Notes under the pieces: model-generated
The model's input: only the letters and a program-made list of their open reading frames with translations
The model's database searches: none
What the model was told of the DNA's origin: nothing
Shown here: piece after piece, positions 34,195-42,887 of the stretch
Numbering within the stretch: the stretch's first letter is position 1
Layout of the letters: each line of letters begins with the position of its first letter
Position numbers and translations under genes: made by a program
NCBI GenBank assembly: GCA_944349735.1
Contig: CALVNM010000005.1
Span: 1-54,204, forward strand
DNA: 54,204 nucleotides
DNA from: an uncultured Clostridia bacterium
GTDB taxonomy: Bacteria; Bacillota; Clostridia; Christensenellales; DTU072
Direction: 5' to 3'

Positions 34195-35445
34195 ATGAGT
34201 AAATACATAATAAACGGCGGTCGCAAACTCCGCGGGACGGTTCGCGTTCAAGGCGCGAAAAACGCAGTTCTGCCGTTGTTTGCGGCGGCGCTTCTTACCG
34301 ACGAAAGAGTCGTTATACATAATTGCCCCGATCTCATAGACGTGTCCAATATGGCGCGTATTCTCAACTCGCTCGGAGCGGAGACGGAACGCAGGGGAGA
34401 TACCGTTACGATAGATACCGGTTATATGCGGTCTTACGAGATACCGTCGAGACTTGCGGGAGAATTAAGAAGTTCTATTTTTACTCTCGGTGCGCTTCTC
34501 GGCAGAGCAAAGAAGGCAAAAGTCGCTTATCCCGGGGGCTGTGACATCGGATTAAGACCCATCGACATACATTTGAAAGCTCTCTGCGAAATGAACGTGC
34601 GTATAGCGGACCGCTACGGATACATACTATGCGACGCGACGGACATGCGTCCCGCCGACGTCACGCTGGATTATCCGAGCGTGGGAGCGACCGAAAACGT
34701 TATGCTTCTTGCCGTCACCGCAGACGGGGTTACTACCATAGCCAACGCGGCGCGGGAGCCGGAAGTGTACGATCTGCAGGAATTTCTGAACGCGATGGGG
34801 GCGCGCGTAAGCGGAGCGGGAACGTCTTTCGTAAAGATAGAAGGGGTGCCTAAACTGAAAGGAGCGGAATATACTACAATGCCCGACAGGATAGCAGCCG
34901 GTACGTATATGATAGCCGCGGCGATATGCGGCGGAGAAGTGTTGCTCCGCAACGTATGTCCCGAACACATCAATTCGCTCAGCGTCAAGCTCAGAGAAGC
35001 GGGCGCCGAAGTCAAGGCAGACGGAAGCGAGATCCTCGTAAGGTCCGAAGGACGTTTACGTTCTCCCGGGTGCATAGAGACGAGACCGTATCCCGGATTC
35101 CCTACAGATCTTCAGGCACCGATCGGCGTGCTTGCCTCAGTGGCGGAAGGAACCACCGTGGTAGTGGAAAATATTTTCGAAACTCGATTCAAGCACGTTG
35201 CGGAGTTGACAAAAATGGGCGCATCGGTTAAAGTAAAAGACAAGGTTGCCGTTTTCACGGGCGTAAAAACGTTGAACGGTGCGGAAACCGCCGCCATGGA
35301 TCTCCGAGGAGGAGCCGCCCTGATACTTGCGGGACTCAGAGCGCACGGTACGACGGTCGTGAACGACATACATCATATCGAGAGGGGATACGAAGCACCG
35401 GAAAAGGTATTGTCCTCGTTAGGCGCAGACATAGTGAAAGTTTAA
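34195..35445 (+). CDS. murA: UDP-GlcNAc 1-carboxyvinyltransferase MurA
   Basis: A 416-residue EPSP-synthase-fold enzyme for the first committed step of peptidoglycan synthesis (transfer of enolpyruvate from PEP). The catalytic cysteine is in PGGCDIGLRPID (about residue 116), so it should be fosfomycin-sensitive. Other landmarks are QGAKNAVLPL at the start and FPTDLQAP in the second half. ATG 34195 is preceded by a weak CGGGTG; an in-frame GTG at 34168 is less likely. It occupies the interval between ftsW and ftsQ where murG, murC and murB are often found. Confidence 0.97.
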   Translation: MSKYIINGGRKLRGTVRVQGAKNAVLPLFAAALLTDERVVIHNCPDLIDVSNMARILNSLGAETERRGDTVTIDTGYMRSYEIPSRLAGELRSSIFTLGALLGRAKKAKVAYPGGCDIGLRPIDIHLKALCEMNVRIADRYGYILCDATDMRPADVTLDYPSVGATENVMLLAVTADGVTTIANAAREPEVYDLQEFLNAMGARVSGAGTSFVKIEGVPKLKGAEYTTMPDRIAAGTYMIAAAICGGEVLLRNVCPEHINSLSVKLREAGAEVKADGSEILVRSEGRLRSPGCIETRPYPGFPTDLQAPIGVLASVAEGTTVVVENIFETRFKHVAELTKMGASVKVKDKVAVFTGVKTLNGAETAAMDLRGGAALILAGLRAHGTTVVNDIHHIERGYEAPEKVLSSLGADIVKV

Positions 35446-35481
35446 TATCAGTATATTTGTAAGAAGGTTCGGGTAAACGCA

Positions 35482-36153
35482 ATGAAGTACAAGACTGTCG
35501 CAATCGTATTGGGAGTGGTGCTGGTGGCGCTCATAGCGCTGTTCGGCAATCTTTTCCGCGTGCGGGAAGTCTCCGTGACTTATGTGGGCGAGTCTCCCAC
35601 GGCGGTGGATCCCGCCGAAGTATATTCCGTTTGCGCCATAGAGACCAACGGCTCGATACTGAATCTCAACGAGAACGAGATACGAGAGAGAGTGGCGGCG
35701 GCTTATCCGGACAGACTTATTACGGTCAAGGACGTCGTGAGAGAATTTCCCGACACCGTCAAAGTCTATGTAGAGGAACACGCTCCGATATGTGCGGTGC
35801 CGCTTAGGGACGGTACGGGTTATGCGATCGCAGACAGAGATTTCGCGTTGGATCGCAAATCTTCGGAAGCCGACCTCGATAAAGACAACCTTATCATGAT
35901 ACGCGGACTTACCGTCGGCAACAGTTACGATACCGCCGATTTCGCCTGCCTGCGAAGCATATTCGTAGCGCTCGAAGAAGAGGGTATGCCCGCCGCGGCG
36001 CAGCCCGCGTTCCTTGCGTCGGTCACTTTCGGCGGAGACAAGATTGAGCTTTACACGCGTACGGGAGCGACAATTTCGGTAGACAGATCTCCGCAGGAAA
36101 GCGTTCCCGAAAATGTGTCTCGGGCATACCGTGAATACATCGCTAATTTATAA
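35482..36153 (+). CDS. ftsQ: Cell division protein FtsQ/DivIB
   Basis: A 223-residue single-pass division protein. A very short cytosolic N-terminus, a membrane helix at residues 6-22, then a POTRA-like domain (REVSVTYVG, ENEIRERVAAAYP, REFPDTVKVYVEEHAPICAV) and a beta-rich FtsQ domain. It links FtsL/FtsB-type proteins to the divisome. Cytosolic and C-terminal tails are shorter than in Bacillus DivIB. The ATG has a weak site (AAGAAGG). A strong promoter for ftsA lies downstream, so ftsA and ftsZ can be expressed independently. Confidence 0.88.
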   Translation: MKYKTVAIVLGVVLVALIALFGNLFRVREVSVTYVGESPTAVDPAEVYSVCAIETNGSILNLNENEIRERVAAAYPDRLITVKDVVREFPDTVKVYVEEHAPICAVPLRDGTGYAIADRDFALDRKSSEADLDKDNLIMIRGLTVGNSYDTADFACLRSIFVALEEEGMPAAAQPAFLASVTFGGDKIELYTRTGATISVDRSPQESVPENVSRAYREYIANL

Positions 36154-36189
36154 AAATCGATTTAATTTATAATATTTTGCCGAAAAGCA

Positions 36190-36218
36190 TTGACACTCTT
36201 TCTCTATAATTATATAAT
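36190..36218 (+). promoter_or_regulatory. Consensus promoter of ftsA-ftsZ
   Basis: TTGACA (36190-36195) and TATAAT (36213-36218) with a 17-bp spacer: both hexamers are perfect. The start near 36225 gives a 40-base leader with GAGGAGA before the ftsA ATG. A second TATAAT lies at 36230-36235 without a good -35. Confidence 0.88.
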
Positions 36219-36264
36219 AAAATGTAGCCTATAATTATACGCCTACGCGCGAGGAGAGTTACGG

Positions 36265-37446
36265 ATGAGTGCAAAAAAAGTCGCTGTATTGGATATCGGT
36301 TCCGACGCCGTCACATTGGTGATGCAGGACCGCAAGTACGCCAATAATTTTGCATTCAAAGCGTCCGCCGATTACGACGGTTATCAGGACGGCGAGTTCC
36401 TCGACATAGAAGGTCTTTTCAGAGTCGTCGATTCTCTCGTGAGGGAATGCGAGGCTTCCGCTTTTTGCGAGCTGGACGAGATAATGGTAGGCGTCCCGGG
36501 AGAGTTTACCGCCATAGTTTGCAATATGGTCGAACAGTCTCTCGGCGCGGAACGCAAAGTCACCGACAGAGATCTCGACGCTCTGTACGCTATAGGCAAC
36601 AATTACCACGGCGAGGCCGGATACACTTGCATAAGCGCTTCGCCGGTTTATTACGTACTCGACGACAGCGATTATACCATAACGCCCGCGGGGCGCACCG
36701 CTTCCAAGATCGGTTGCCTCATGTCTTATGCGGTCTGCGAGAATTCTTTTATTTCTCTTTTCGACAGGATCTCTGAGTCGGTCAAAGTTCCCTTTGTTTA
36801 TGCGTCGTCGGTACTTGCCGAGGTCATGTACGTGGTCCCCGAGCGTTACCGCGACGAAGGTGTTATTCTTGCGGACGTAGGGTATATTTCCACATCTGTA
36901 GCTTACGCGATGGGCGACGGAATATTGCATGCGACGGCATTCTCGCTCGGTAAGGGCAACATTGCCGGCGACATCACCACGGTGCACGGCGTGCCGTTCG
37001 ACGTGGCTACGGAACTTGTAGACAAAATGAATCTGAATCTTCAGCCGTCTATGGGGGATACATATTGCGTGAGCCGCGGCGGAGAGACCCTTACTTACGA
37101 CGTCAGCCGTATCAACGCCATAGCCTACGACAGAGTGCAGAATATAGCCGAGTATATACATAAAGCGATACAATTGAGCGAATACGAAGTTCCGCGCGAA
37201 GCTAAGATACTGCTTACAGGTTCCGGCATTTCGTCAATTCCGGGAGCGCGCGAATGTTTGTCGAAGGTGACCGGACGTACGGTGGAGATACTTCAGCCGG
37301 ATCTTATGCAATTCAATAAGCCGCGTCACTCGTCTCTTGCGGGATTGCTTATAGTACAGCAACATCAGATAGTTAAAGGCAAACTCAGATTATTCGACTT
37401 GCTTTACAAATTAAAAGACAAATTTTTCGGGAGGAACAAAAAATAA
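36265..37446 (+). CDS. ftsA: Cell division protein FtsA (divergent)
   Basis: A 393-residue actin-like protein that tethers FtsZ to the membrane. The phosphate-1 strand VAVLDIGSDAVTLVM opens the protein, phosphate-2 is VILADVGYISTSVAYA near residue 203, and the adenosine motif is LLTGSGISSIPGA near residue 317. The C-terminal amphipathic helix LFDLLYKLKDKFFG is the membrane-targeting tail. Sequence is more diverged than FtsZ. It has a strong promoter and GAGGAGA site; its stop shares one base with the ftsZ start. Confidence 0.9.
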   Translation: MSAKKVAVLDIGSDAVTLVMQDRKYANNFAFKASADYDGYQDGEFLDIEGLFRVVDSLVRECEASAFCELDEIMVGVPGEFTAIVCNMVEQSLGAERKVTDRDLDALYAIGNNYHGEAGYTCISASPVYYVLDDSDYTITPAGRTASKIGCLMSYAVCENSFISLFDRISESVKVPFVYASSVLAEVMYVVPERYRDEGVILADVGYISTSVAYAMGDGILHATAFSLGKGNIAGDITTVHGVPFDVATELVDKMNLNLQPSMGDTYCVSRGGETLTYDVSRINAIAYDRVQNIAEYIHKAIQLSEYEVPREAKILLTGSGISSIPGARECLSKVTGRTVEILQPDLMQFNKPRHSSLAGLLIVQQHQIVKGKLRLFDLLYKLKDKFFGRNKK

Positions 37447-38645
37447 TGGCGAATTCCTACGGCGTAGCCAATATTAAAGTGATCGGAGTAGGCGGTGGCG
37501 GTAACAACGCCGTCAACCGTATGATCCTCGCGGGTATCACTTCCTGCACCTTCATAGCTGCAAATACCGATATGCAGGCGCTCAATATGAGCAAAGCACC
37601 CATAAAAATCCAGCTCGGAGCCAACCTTACCAAAGGTCTCGGAGCAGGCGCGGATCCAGAGATCGGAGCGCGCGCCGCAGAAGAGAGCAAAGACGAGATC
37701 AGACAGCACCTTGAAGACACCGATCTTCTTTTCATTACCGCCGGTATGGGAGGCGGAACCGGTACGGGAGCCGCGCCCGTGATCGCTCAGATGGCGAAAG
37801 AGATGAATATACTAACCATCGCGGTAGTCACCAAGCCTTTCGAGCAATTCGAAGGCAAACCGCGTATGGACAGAGCGAACGAAGGCATCGAGAAGCTTAA
37901 GCAGGTGGTCGATACTTTGCTCGTTATCCCCAACGAGAAGATACAGCTTTTCGTCCCGAAGGGCACAACGCTCGTACAGGCTTTCAAAGTTGCGGACGAC
38001 GTACTCCGTCAGGGAATACAGGGCATAACCGAGATCATTACCACGCCTTCGCTCATTAACCTCGACTTTGCCGATATCAAGACGATAATGAAGAACAAGG
38101 GCAACGCTCATATCGGAATCGGCAAAGGCAAAGGCGAAAACCGCACCCTCGACGCAGTGCGTCAGGCGGTACAAAGCCCGCTGCTCGAGACCAACATACA
38201 GGGCGCTACAGGCATTATCGTATATGTTTCGGGCGGTACCGGACTCACGATGGACGAAGTTCACGAGAGCGTAAGACTTATCCGCGAAGTTGTCGATCCC
38301 GCTGCCAACATAATATTCGGTATGGGTATCGACGAGACGCTTGACGACGAGGTCATCATAACCGTTGTCGCCACCGGCTTCACCACCAAGCCCGAGGGCA
38401 GAGGTCAGTACGGCGGAATGCAGAGACCGATGTTTACAAACGACGCCCAGCGTAACGAGCGCGTGGACAGGATGTACGGCTATTATCCCGAGGACGAAGT
38501 AGCGGCCGACAACGCGCCTTCACATGCGACGCGCAACGTCGAAGAAGCTCCCGCAGCTCCCCAACCCGCCCCCGGCAGAATGGACGTAACGCCTTCCAAG
38601 ACCGTTCCTCCGTTCCTTCAGAGGCTCAAGGATAAGAACAGATAA
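37446..38645 (+). CDS. ftsZ: Cell division GTPase FtsZ
   Basis: A 399-residue tubulin-like GTPase forming the Z ring. The N-terminal VIGVGGGGNNAVNRM, tubulin signature GGMGGGTGTGAAPV near residues 99-112, and RNA-like T7 loop NLDFADIKTIM are all intact. A Pro/Ala-rich linker of about 60 residues leads to the C-terminal peptide TVPPFLQRLKDK, which binds FtsA and other partners. The start overlaps the ftsA stop (TAATG). An intrinsic terminator follows. Confidence 0.98.
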   Translation: MANSYGVANIKVIGVGGGGNNAVNRMILAGITSCTFIAANTDMQALNMSKAPIKIQLGANLTKGLGAGADPEIGARAAEESKDEIRQHLEDTDLLFITAGMGGGTGTGAAPVIAQMAKEMNILTIAVVTKPFEQFEGKPRMDRANEGIEKLKQVVDTLLVIPNEKIQLFVPKGTTLVQAFKVADDVLRQGIQGITEIITTPSLINLDFADIKTIMKNKGNAHIGIGKGKGENRTLDAVRQAVQSPLLETNIQGATGIIVYVSGGTGLTMDEVHESVRLIREVVDPAANIIFGMGIDETLDDEVIITVVATGFTTKPEGRGQYGGMQRPMFTNDAQRNERVDRMYGYYPEDEVAADNAPSHATRNVEEAPAAPQPAPGRMDVTPSKTVPPFLQRLKDKNR

Positions 38646-38684
38646 TCTTCTCCGATCTCATCTGAATTAAGATTCACTCAAGAA

Positions 38685-38714
38685 AAGCAGGACCCGATAA
38701 GTCTTGCTTTTTTT
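38685..38714 (+). terminator. Intrinsic terminator after ftsZ
   Basis: Stem AAGCAGGAC (38685-38693) pairs with GTCTTGCTT (38701-38709) through one G-U pair, loop of seven bases, then a run of T to 38714. It separates the division cluster from the sporulation genes. Confidence 0.9.
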
Positions 38715-38733
38715 ATGCAAAAATATTTAATAT

Positions 38734-39474
38734 GTGTTTCTTTTCGTTTATCTCAACGTTTGTGAGTTCAGTTACCTCGTGTTTTATCTCGTCACGGGGT
38801 TTTTCCGCGCAGAGACTGCCGTGTGGAGATTGCTTTTCGCTGGAGGCATATATGCCGCTGCCGAGACGTTGGAACCTTACCTGGATCTCGATATTCTGCT
38901 CCTGAAAGCGATACTATCCGTGATAGGGCTTCTCGTCTCCAAAGAGTATTTCACAATAGGAGAGTTCGTCCGTTTTTTTGCTCTGTACGCCGTGATCAGA
39001 CTTGCGCTTATAGGAGCCGAAAATTTCTTTTACGGCGTATTCGGTGAAGATTACGAGGCTTTCGGTACGATATTGAGCGCGAGCGTCATTGCCTGCGTGA
39101 TACTTTTCAAAGCGGCTACGGGACTGCACGACGCGCGCAAGAACAGAGCTATAGAGCCGAAAGTGGAGATTTTGACCGGGGATAAGTCTTATTCCTGTCG
39201 CGGTTACGTCGATACCGGCAACGCTTTGTATAAAGACGGCAAACCGGTGGTAGTGGTGTCGGCAAGGCTCGCCGAAAAACTCGGTCTTAAATCCGACGAT
39301 ACGTTAGCCGTACGCACGGTTTCCGGGATAAAAGATCTTCCGATCGCAGAATTGAGTTATAAGATATATTCCGACAAAAAAACGCATAAGCTATACAGTA
39401 GTTACGCCGTCATCTCGGATAAAATGGAGGTGCGCGGATACGACGTGCTGTTACATAAAGACATGTTGAACTGA
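38734..39474 (+). CDS. spoIIGA: Sporulation sigma-E processing peptidase SpoIIGA
   Basis: A 246-residue membrane-bound aspartic protease that cleaves pro-sigma-E in the mother cell. About four to five hydrophobic helices fill residues 1-130; the soluble half holds the aspartic signature GYVDTGNALY with Asp near residue 160. It is shorter than the roughly 300 residues usual in Bacillus. The start is GTG 38734 without a ribosome binding site; the first helix begins at once (FLFVYLNVCEFSYLVFYLV), matching the family N-terminus. sigE follows 32 bp later, the conserved pairing. No Spo0A box was identified with confidence upstream. Confidence 0.9.
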   Translation: MFLFVYLNVCEFSYLVFYLVTGFFRAETAVWRLLFAGGIYAAAETLEPYLDLDILLLKAILSVIGLLVSKEYFTIGEFVRFFALYAVIRLALIGAENFFYGVFGEDYEAFGTILSASVIACVILFKAATGLHDARKNRAIEPKVEILTGDKSYSCRGYVDTGNALYKDGKPVVVVSARLAEKLGLKSDDTLAVRTVSGIKDLPIAELSYKIYSDKKTHKLYSSYAVISDKMEVRGYDVLLHKDMLN

Positions 39475-39506
39475 AGCGTAAATATCTGACGCTTAACGGA
39501 GGAACG

Positions 39507-40223
39507 ATGCATATAATTTTCGAAAAGATCAGAGCTTTTTTGCATAGATTGCTGTCCATAGAGGAAAACACTCTCGACTACATGGTCGCATTGCCCAATC
39601 CGCTCGACGCCGACGAGGAAGCCAGACTGCTCGAAGCCGGCGCTGCAGGAGACGCCGAAGCGCGTAACAAGCTCGTCGAACATAATCTGAGACTCGTTGT
39701 TTATATCGCCAAGCGGTTCGACAATACGGGAATGGATATGGAAGAACTCGTTTCGGTAGGCACTATGGGACTCATCAAGGCGGTGCGCTCGTACAACGGC
39801 GACAAAAAGATAAAGCTTGCCACGTACGCTTCGCGTTGTATAGAAAACGAAATACTCATGTATTTGAGGAAAATGATCAAGACCCGTAACGAAGTGAGCC
39901 TCGACGAGCCTTTGAACGTGGATTGGGAGGGGAATAAGCTTCTGCTTTCCGACGTGCTCGGCACCGACGGAGGCGAAGTATATAAGGAAATGGAAGCGGA
40001 TGTAGAGAAGAACATACTGCACGAGATATTTTCCAAATTGGACGAGCGCGACCGCGCGATTATATGTATGCGTTACGGGCTTTACGGCGTGAAGGAGCGC
40101 ACGCAGAAAGAGATAGCCGACATGATGAATATTTCGCAGTCTTACATAAGCCGTCTCGAAAAGAAGATCATAGACAAGCTCAAACAGGAGTATCTTAAGA
40201 CGGAAGGTAAATCCGGTAATTAA
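39507..40223 (+). CDS. sigE: Sporulation sigma factor E (pro-sigma-E)
   Basis: A 238-residue sigma-70-family factor for early mother-cell gene expression. An amphipathic pro-sequence of about 25-30 residues (MHIIFEKIRAFLHRLL) precedes region 2 (NLRLVVYIAKRFDNTGMDMEELVSVG; KLATYASRCIENEILM), and region 4 has the helix-turn-helix QKEIADMMNISQSYISRLEKK. High similarity to Bacillus SigE over SLDEPLNVDWEGN and LLSDVLGTD. ACGGAGGAACG precedes the ATG. Activation requires SpoIIGA, encoded just upstream. Confidence 0.97.
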   Translation: MHIIFEKIRAFLHRLLSIEENTLDYMVALPNPLDADEEARLLEAGAAGDAEARNKLVEHNLRLVVYIAKRFDNTGMDMEELVSVGTMGLIKAVRSYNGDKKIKLATYASRCIENEILMYLRKMIKTRNEVSLDEPLNVDWEGNKLLLSDVLGTDGGEVYKEMEADVEKNILHEIFSKLDERDRAIICMRYGLYGVKERTQKEIADMMNISQSYISRLEKKIIDKLKQEYLKTEGKSGN

Positions 40224-40293
40224 AAAAACATAGATTTTACGGAGTAAAAAGCGATCGAACGCCCATACTTTCTCATAAGGAGGCATTATCCGG

Positions 40294-41061
40294 ATGGTAA
40301 AGAAAGTATGGGGTATCGACACGACTAAATTGCCGCGAATGACGGGCGCGGAACAACACGAGACCTTGGTCGCCATAAAAAACGGGCGTACCGATCTCAG
40401 GGAAAAGTTCCTGCTTGCGAACGCAAGGCTCGTACTGAGCGCGGTACAGCGGTTCGATAACACACGCGAAAGCCCGGACGATCTCTTTCAGGTCGGGATG
40501 ATAGGACTTATCAAAGCTCTCGACAATTTCGACGTAACGCTCAACGTCAGATTCTCCACTTATGCAATTCCCATGATAATCGGTGAAATACGCCGATATA
40601 TTCGTGAGGGAAGCGCTTTCAAGGTGGGGAGAAACGTAAGAGACATCGCTTATCGCGCCGTAAAGGCAAGAGAGAGCCTCGAAGCGCGCGGAGTACGCGA
40701 AGCGTCTTTAAGCGAGATAGCCGACGAACTAGGGGTCCCTTACCGCGAAGTTGTCGGCGCGCTCGACGCCATAGCGGAACCACAGTCTATTTACGAACAG
40801 GCTTACGGAAGCGACGAAGAAGGAGCGGAGATCATCGATCTTGTCAAAGATCCCCGTGCGGACAGCGATTACGCGGACAGAATAGTGCTGAGGGACGGCA
40901 TCGAAGCGCTCCCCGAACGCGAAAAGCGCGTAATAATAATGAGGTATTACCACGGGCGCACGCAGACCGAGATAGCGGACGAGCTGGAGATGTCTCAGGC
41001 ACAGGTGAGCAGACTGGAAAAGTCGGCGGTCGCAAGACTCAGAGAGGCTTTTTCGTTCTGA
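40294..41061 (+). CDS. sigG: Sporulation sigma factor G
   Basis: A 255-residue late forespore sigma factor. The N-terminal VWGIDTTKLPRMT is the SigG signature tail. Regions 2 to 4 are complete: LVLSAVQRFDNTRESPDDLFQVGMIGL, RFSTYAIPMIIGEIRRYIRE, and the region 4 helix-turn-helix TQTEIADELEMSQAQVSRLEK. AAGGAGG lies 10-11 bases before the ATG, slightly long spacing. The 70-bp gap behind sigE holds no sigma-F consensus that I can defend. The spoIIGA-sigE-sigG order is conserved in spore formers. Confidence 0.97.
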   Translation: MVKKVWGIDTTKLPRMTGAEQHETLVAIKNGRTDLREKFLLANARLVLSAVQRFDNTRESPDDLFQVGMIGLIKALDNFDVTLNVRFSTYAIPMIIGEIRRYIREGSAFKVGRNVRDIAYRAVKARESLEARGVREASLSEIADELGVPYREVVGALDAIAEPQSIYEQAYGSDEEGAEIIDLVKDPRADSDYADRIVLRDGIEALPEREKRVIIMRYYHGRTQTEIADELEMSQAQVSRLEKSAVARLREAFSF

Positions 41062-41109
41062 CGCCGGCTCCGCGCGCATACAATATATGTATGAGTGCGG
41101 AGTACATAG

Positions 41110-41388
41110 ATGCAGAACAATGCGGGAATAGATTACACTTTTTGCGAGCTTAGGGAAAAAGACGTCGTCAACGTCTCCGACGGTAAGCAACTCGGCAGGA
41201 TCGTCGATATAGCGATCCATTGCACCGGTAAGGTCGTAGGTCTGGTAGCCGCGGGAGAAAAAAAGTTTTTTAAGAATTTCACCGGTAACGAGAACGTATT
41301 CATACCCTGGCAGAAGGTCATCAAAATAGGCGACGACGTGATACTTGTCGAACTGTTGCCCGTAAATACGCGCGAATTGAGCAAATAA
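41110..41388 (+). CDS. ylmC: YlmC/YmxH-family PRC-barrel protein
   Basis: A 92-residue PRC-barrel protein of the YlmC/YmxH group found beside sporulation genes. The core is [27 protein letters not shown] and a C-terminal [15 protein letters not shown] strand pair. GCGGAG lies seven bases before the ATG. Function is not known; family members are linked to sporulation by genomic context and expression. A TACAAT at 41079-41084 could be a promoter -10, with a poor -35. Confidence 0.85.
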   Translation: MQNNAGIDYTFCELREKDVVNVSDGKQLGRIVDIAIHCTGKVVGLVAAGEKKFFKNFTGNENVFIPWQKVIKIGDDVILVELLPVNTRELSK

Positions 41389-41391
41389 TTA

Positions 41392-41420
41392 TTTACAAAC
41401 GCCTTAAATTAAGTTATAAT
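41392..41420 (+). promoter_or_regulatory. Promoter of nrdR
   Basis: TTTACA (41392-41397), 17-bp spacer, perfect TATAAT (41415-41420). The predicted start is 41427-41428, the A of an eight-codon open frame that ends on the nrdR start codon. Confidence 0.78.
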
Positions 41421-41427
41421 TACCGTA

Positions 41428-41454
41428 ATGAAAATAAGGCGGTATATAGAATGA
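41428..41454 (+). CDS. Possible eight-codon leader ORF overlapping the nrdR start
   Basis: ATG at 41428 opens MKIRRYIE, whose TGA (41452-41454) overlaps the nrdR ATG (41451-41453). The ATG sits at the predicted transcription start, so it could be read as a leaderless micro-ORF coupled to nrdR. The nrdR ribosome binding site AAGGCGG lies inside it. No homology can be assessed at this length. Confidence 0.4.
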   Translation: MKIRRYIE

Positions 41455-41933
41455 AATGTCCTTTTTGCGGCAGTCTGGACAGCAAAGTGGTTGATTCGCG
41501 CTTAAGTGAAGACGGTACTTCCATAAGGCGCAGAAGGGAATGCGCGGAGTGCGGCAAACGTTACACCACATACGAAAAAATCGAGTCAACGCCGATCCTC
41601 GTTATCAAAAGCAACGGCAACAGACAGATCTTCGACATATCGAAGATAAAGAACGGTATAATCAAAGCCTGCGAAAAACGTCCCGTTTCGATGGCGAAGA
41701 TCGATAAAATGGTCGCCGACATCGAAAAACAGGTCAACAATACGCTCGCGCAGGAAATATCCTCCAAGAAGATAGGCGAAATGGTCATGGAAGGACTCAA
41801 GGAGCTTGACGAAGTTGCGTACGTCAGGTTTGCGTCCGTTCACCGCCAGTTCAAAGACATCAATACTCTTATGGAGGAGATCAAAAAGCTCATGGCGTCC
41901 GATAAACTCGAAGGGCGCGGCGAACAGAAATAG
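41451..41933 (+). CDS. nrdR: Transcriptional repressor NrdR
   Basis: A 160-residue nucleotide-sensing repressor of ribonucleotide reductase genes. The N-terminal zinc ribbon shows C-x2-C (CPFC) and C-x2-C (CAEC), with the DNA-binding [17 protein letters not shown]. The ATP-cone domain follows from about residue 49. AAGGCGG lies eight bases before the ATG. No pair of NrdR boxes is visible in its own promoter region. Its position after sigG-ylmC is common in Clostridia. Confidence 0.97.
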   Translation: MKCPFCGSLDSKVVDSRLSEDGTSIRRRRECAECGKRYTTYEKIESTPILVIKSNGNRQIFDISKIKNGIIKACEKRPVSMAKIDKMVADIEKQVNNTLAQEISSKKIGEMVMEGLKELDEVAYVRFASVHRQFKDINTLMEEIKKLMASDKLEGRGEQK

Positions 41934-41939
41934 GGAAAA

Positions 41940-42767
41940 GTGAGAAGTTTTTTATTCAAAGGAAAACCGTGTAAGTTATCGCAGTATCTCGGGAGAGTAT
42001 TTCCCGAGTTACGTTTTTCTTATTTCCGGATACTGCTTAAGCAGCGTTCTATAACGGTCTCCGGCAAAAGAGTTACCGAGGACGTATATCTCCGTAACGG
42101 AGATACCGTTGAAGTCTTTGCCGACGAATCCAAACTTCTGAAATTCAATTTCGAGACCGTTTACCGCGACGAAAACGTTATAATAGCGGTGAAACCCCGC
42201 GGCATTTCGTCCGAAGAGTTTGCCGGCAGGGTATCGTCGAGCGAGAACGTCAACGCCGTATTGGCGCACAGGCTCGATACCAACACTCGCGGACTCATAG
42301 TCATGAGCCTCAATGAGAAGGCCGAAGCCGAGCTGAATATCGCGTTCAGGAAAGGGTACGTGATCAAAAAGTACGTTGCGTTGGTAGCGGGAGATCTCAA
42401 CGCGCCTCTCGACCTTCAGGCGTACCTTGTCAAGGATTCCGCTTCGGGAACGGTCAGGATTTACGATAAAGAGGTCGAAGGCGGCGTCAGAATACGCACC
42501 GAAGTTGCCCCGCTTGAGAAGCGCGACGGCGCGACTCTTGTCGAAGTGACTTTACATACAGGTAAGACGCATCAGATACGCGCGCATCTGGCACATGCCG
42601 GTTATCCCGTGATAGGAGACACAAAATACGGCGACTTCGAGATCAACCGCATGTTCCGTGCCAAGAGGCAATATCTTACGGCGTACAAACTCGCGTTCCG
42701 CATCCCGAAGGGAAGCAAGCTCGGTTATCTCGACGCAGAGGAGCCGGGGATAGCGCCGGATTTTTAA
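41940..42767 (+). CDS. RluA/RluD-family pseudouridine synthase with S4 domain
   Basis: A 275-residue rRNA pseudouridine synthase. Residues 1-65 form an S4 RNA-binding domain (KLSQYLGRVFPELRFSYFRILLKQRSITVSG). The catalytic motif HRLDTNTRG starts near residue 110 with Asp113; later blocks are KTHQIRAHLAHAG and GDTKYG. The start is GTG at 41940, six bases after the nrdR stop with AGGGAAAA upstream. It resembles RluC/RluD enzymes but the exact uridines cannot be assigned. A terminator follows before the convergent sigK. Confidence 0.92.
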   Translation: MRSFLFKGKPCKLSQYLGRVFPELRFSYFRILLKQRSITVSGKRVTEDVYLRNGDTVEVFADESKLLKFNFETVYRDENVIIAVKPRGISSEEFAGRVSSSENVNAVLAHRLDTNTRGLIVMSLNEKAEAELNIAFRKGYVIKKYVALVAGDLNAPLDLQAYLVKDSASGTVRIYDKEVEGGVRIRTEVAPLEKRDGATLVEVTLHTGKTHQIRAHLAHAGYPVIGDTKYGDFEINRMFRAKRQYLTAYKLAFRIPKGSKLGYLDAEEPGIAPDF

Positions 42768-42807
42768 CGCAGACCATGCTTTCCGAAGAGAGGTTTTAGT
42801 AAAAATC

Positions 42808-42833
42808 AAGCGACCCGAGAGGGGGCGCTTTTT
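42808..42833 (+). terminator. Intrinsic terminator after the nrdR-rluA unit
   Basis: Stem AAGCGACCC (42808-42816) pairs with GGGGCGCTT (42822-42830) with one internal A/G mismatch, loop GAGAG, followed by T residues to 42833 and a second T-run at 42839-42843. Confidence 0.75.
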
Positions 42834-42887
42834 AAGCGTTTTTGCGTATAATTTACCATAATCGCGCATATTTTTTCGATAGGGGAG

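Noticed and set aside
39402..40463. Open frame of 353 codons on the minus strand across spoIIGA, sigE and sigG
   Set aside because: It spans three well-conserved plus-strand genes and their gaps and shows no domain; it is a by-product of the codon bias.
41077..41084. CATACAAT before ylmC, resembling a sigma-E -10
   Set aside because: No ATATT-like -35 lies at 14-15 bp upstream, so a sigma-E promoter cannot be supported.
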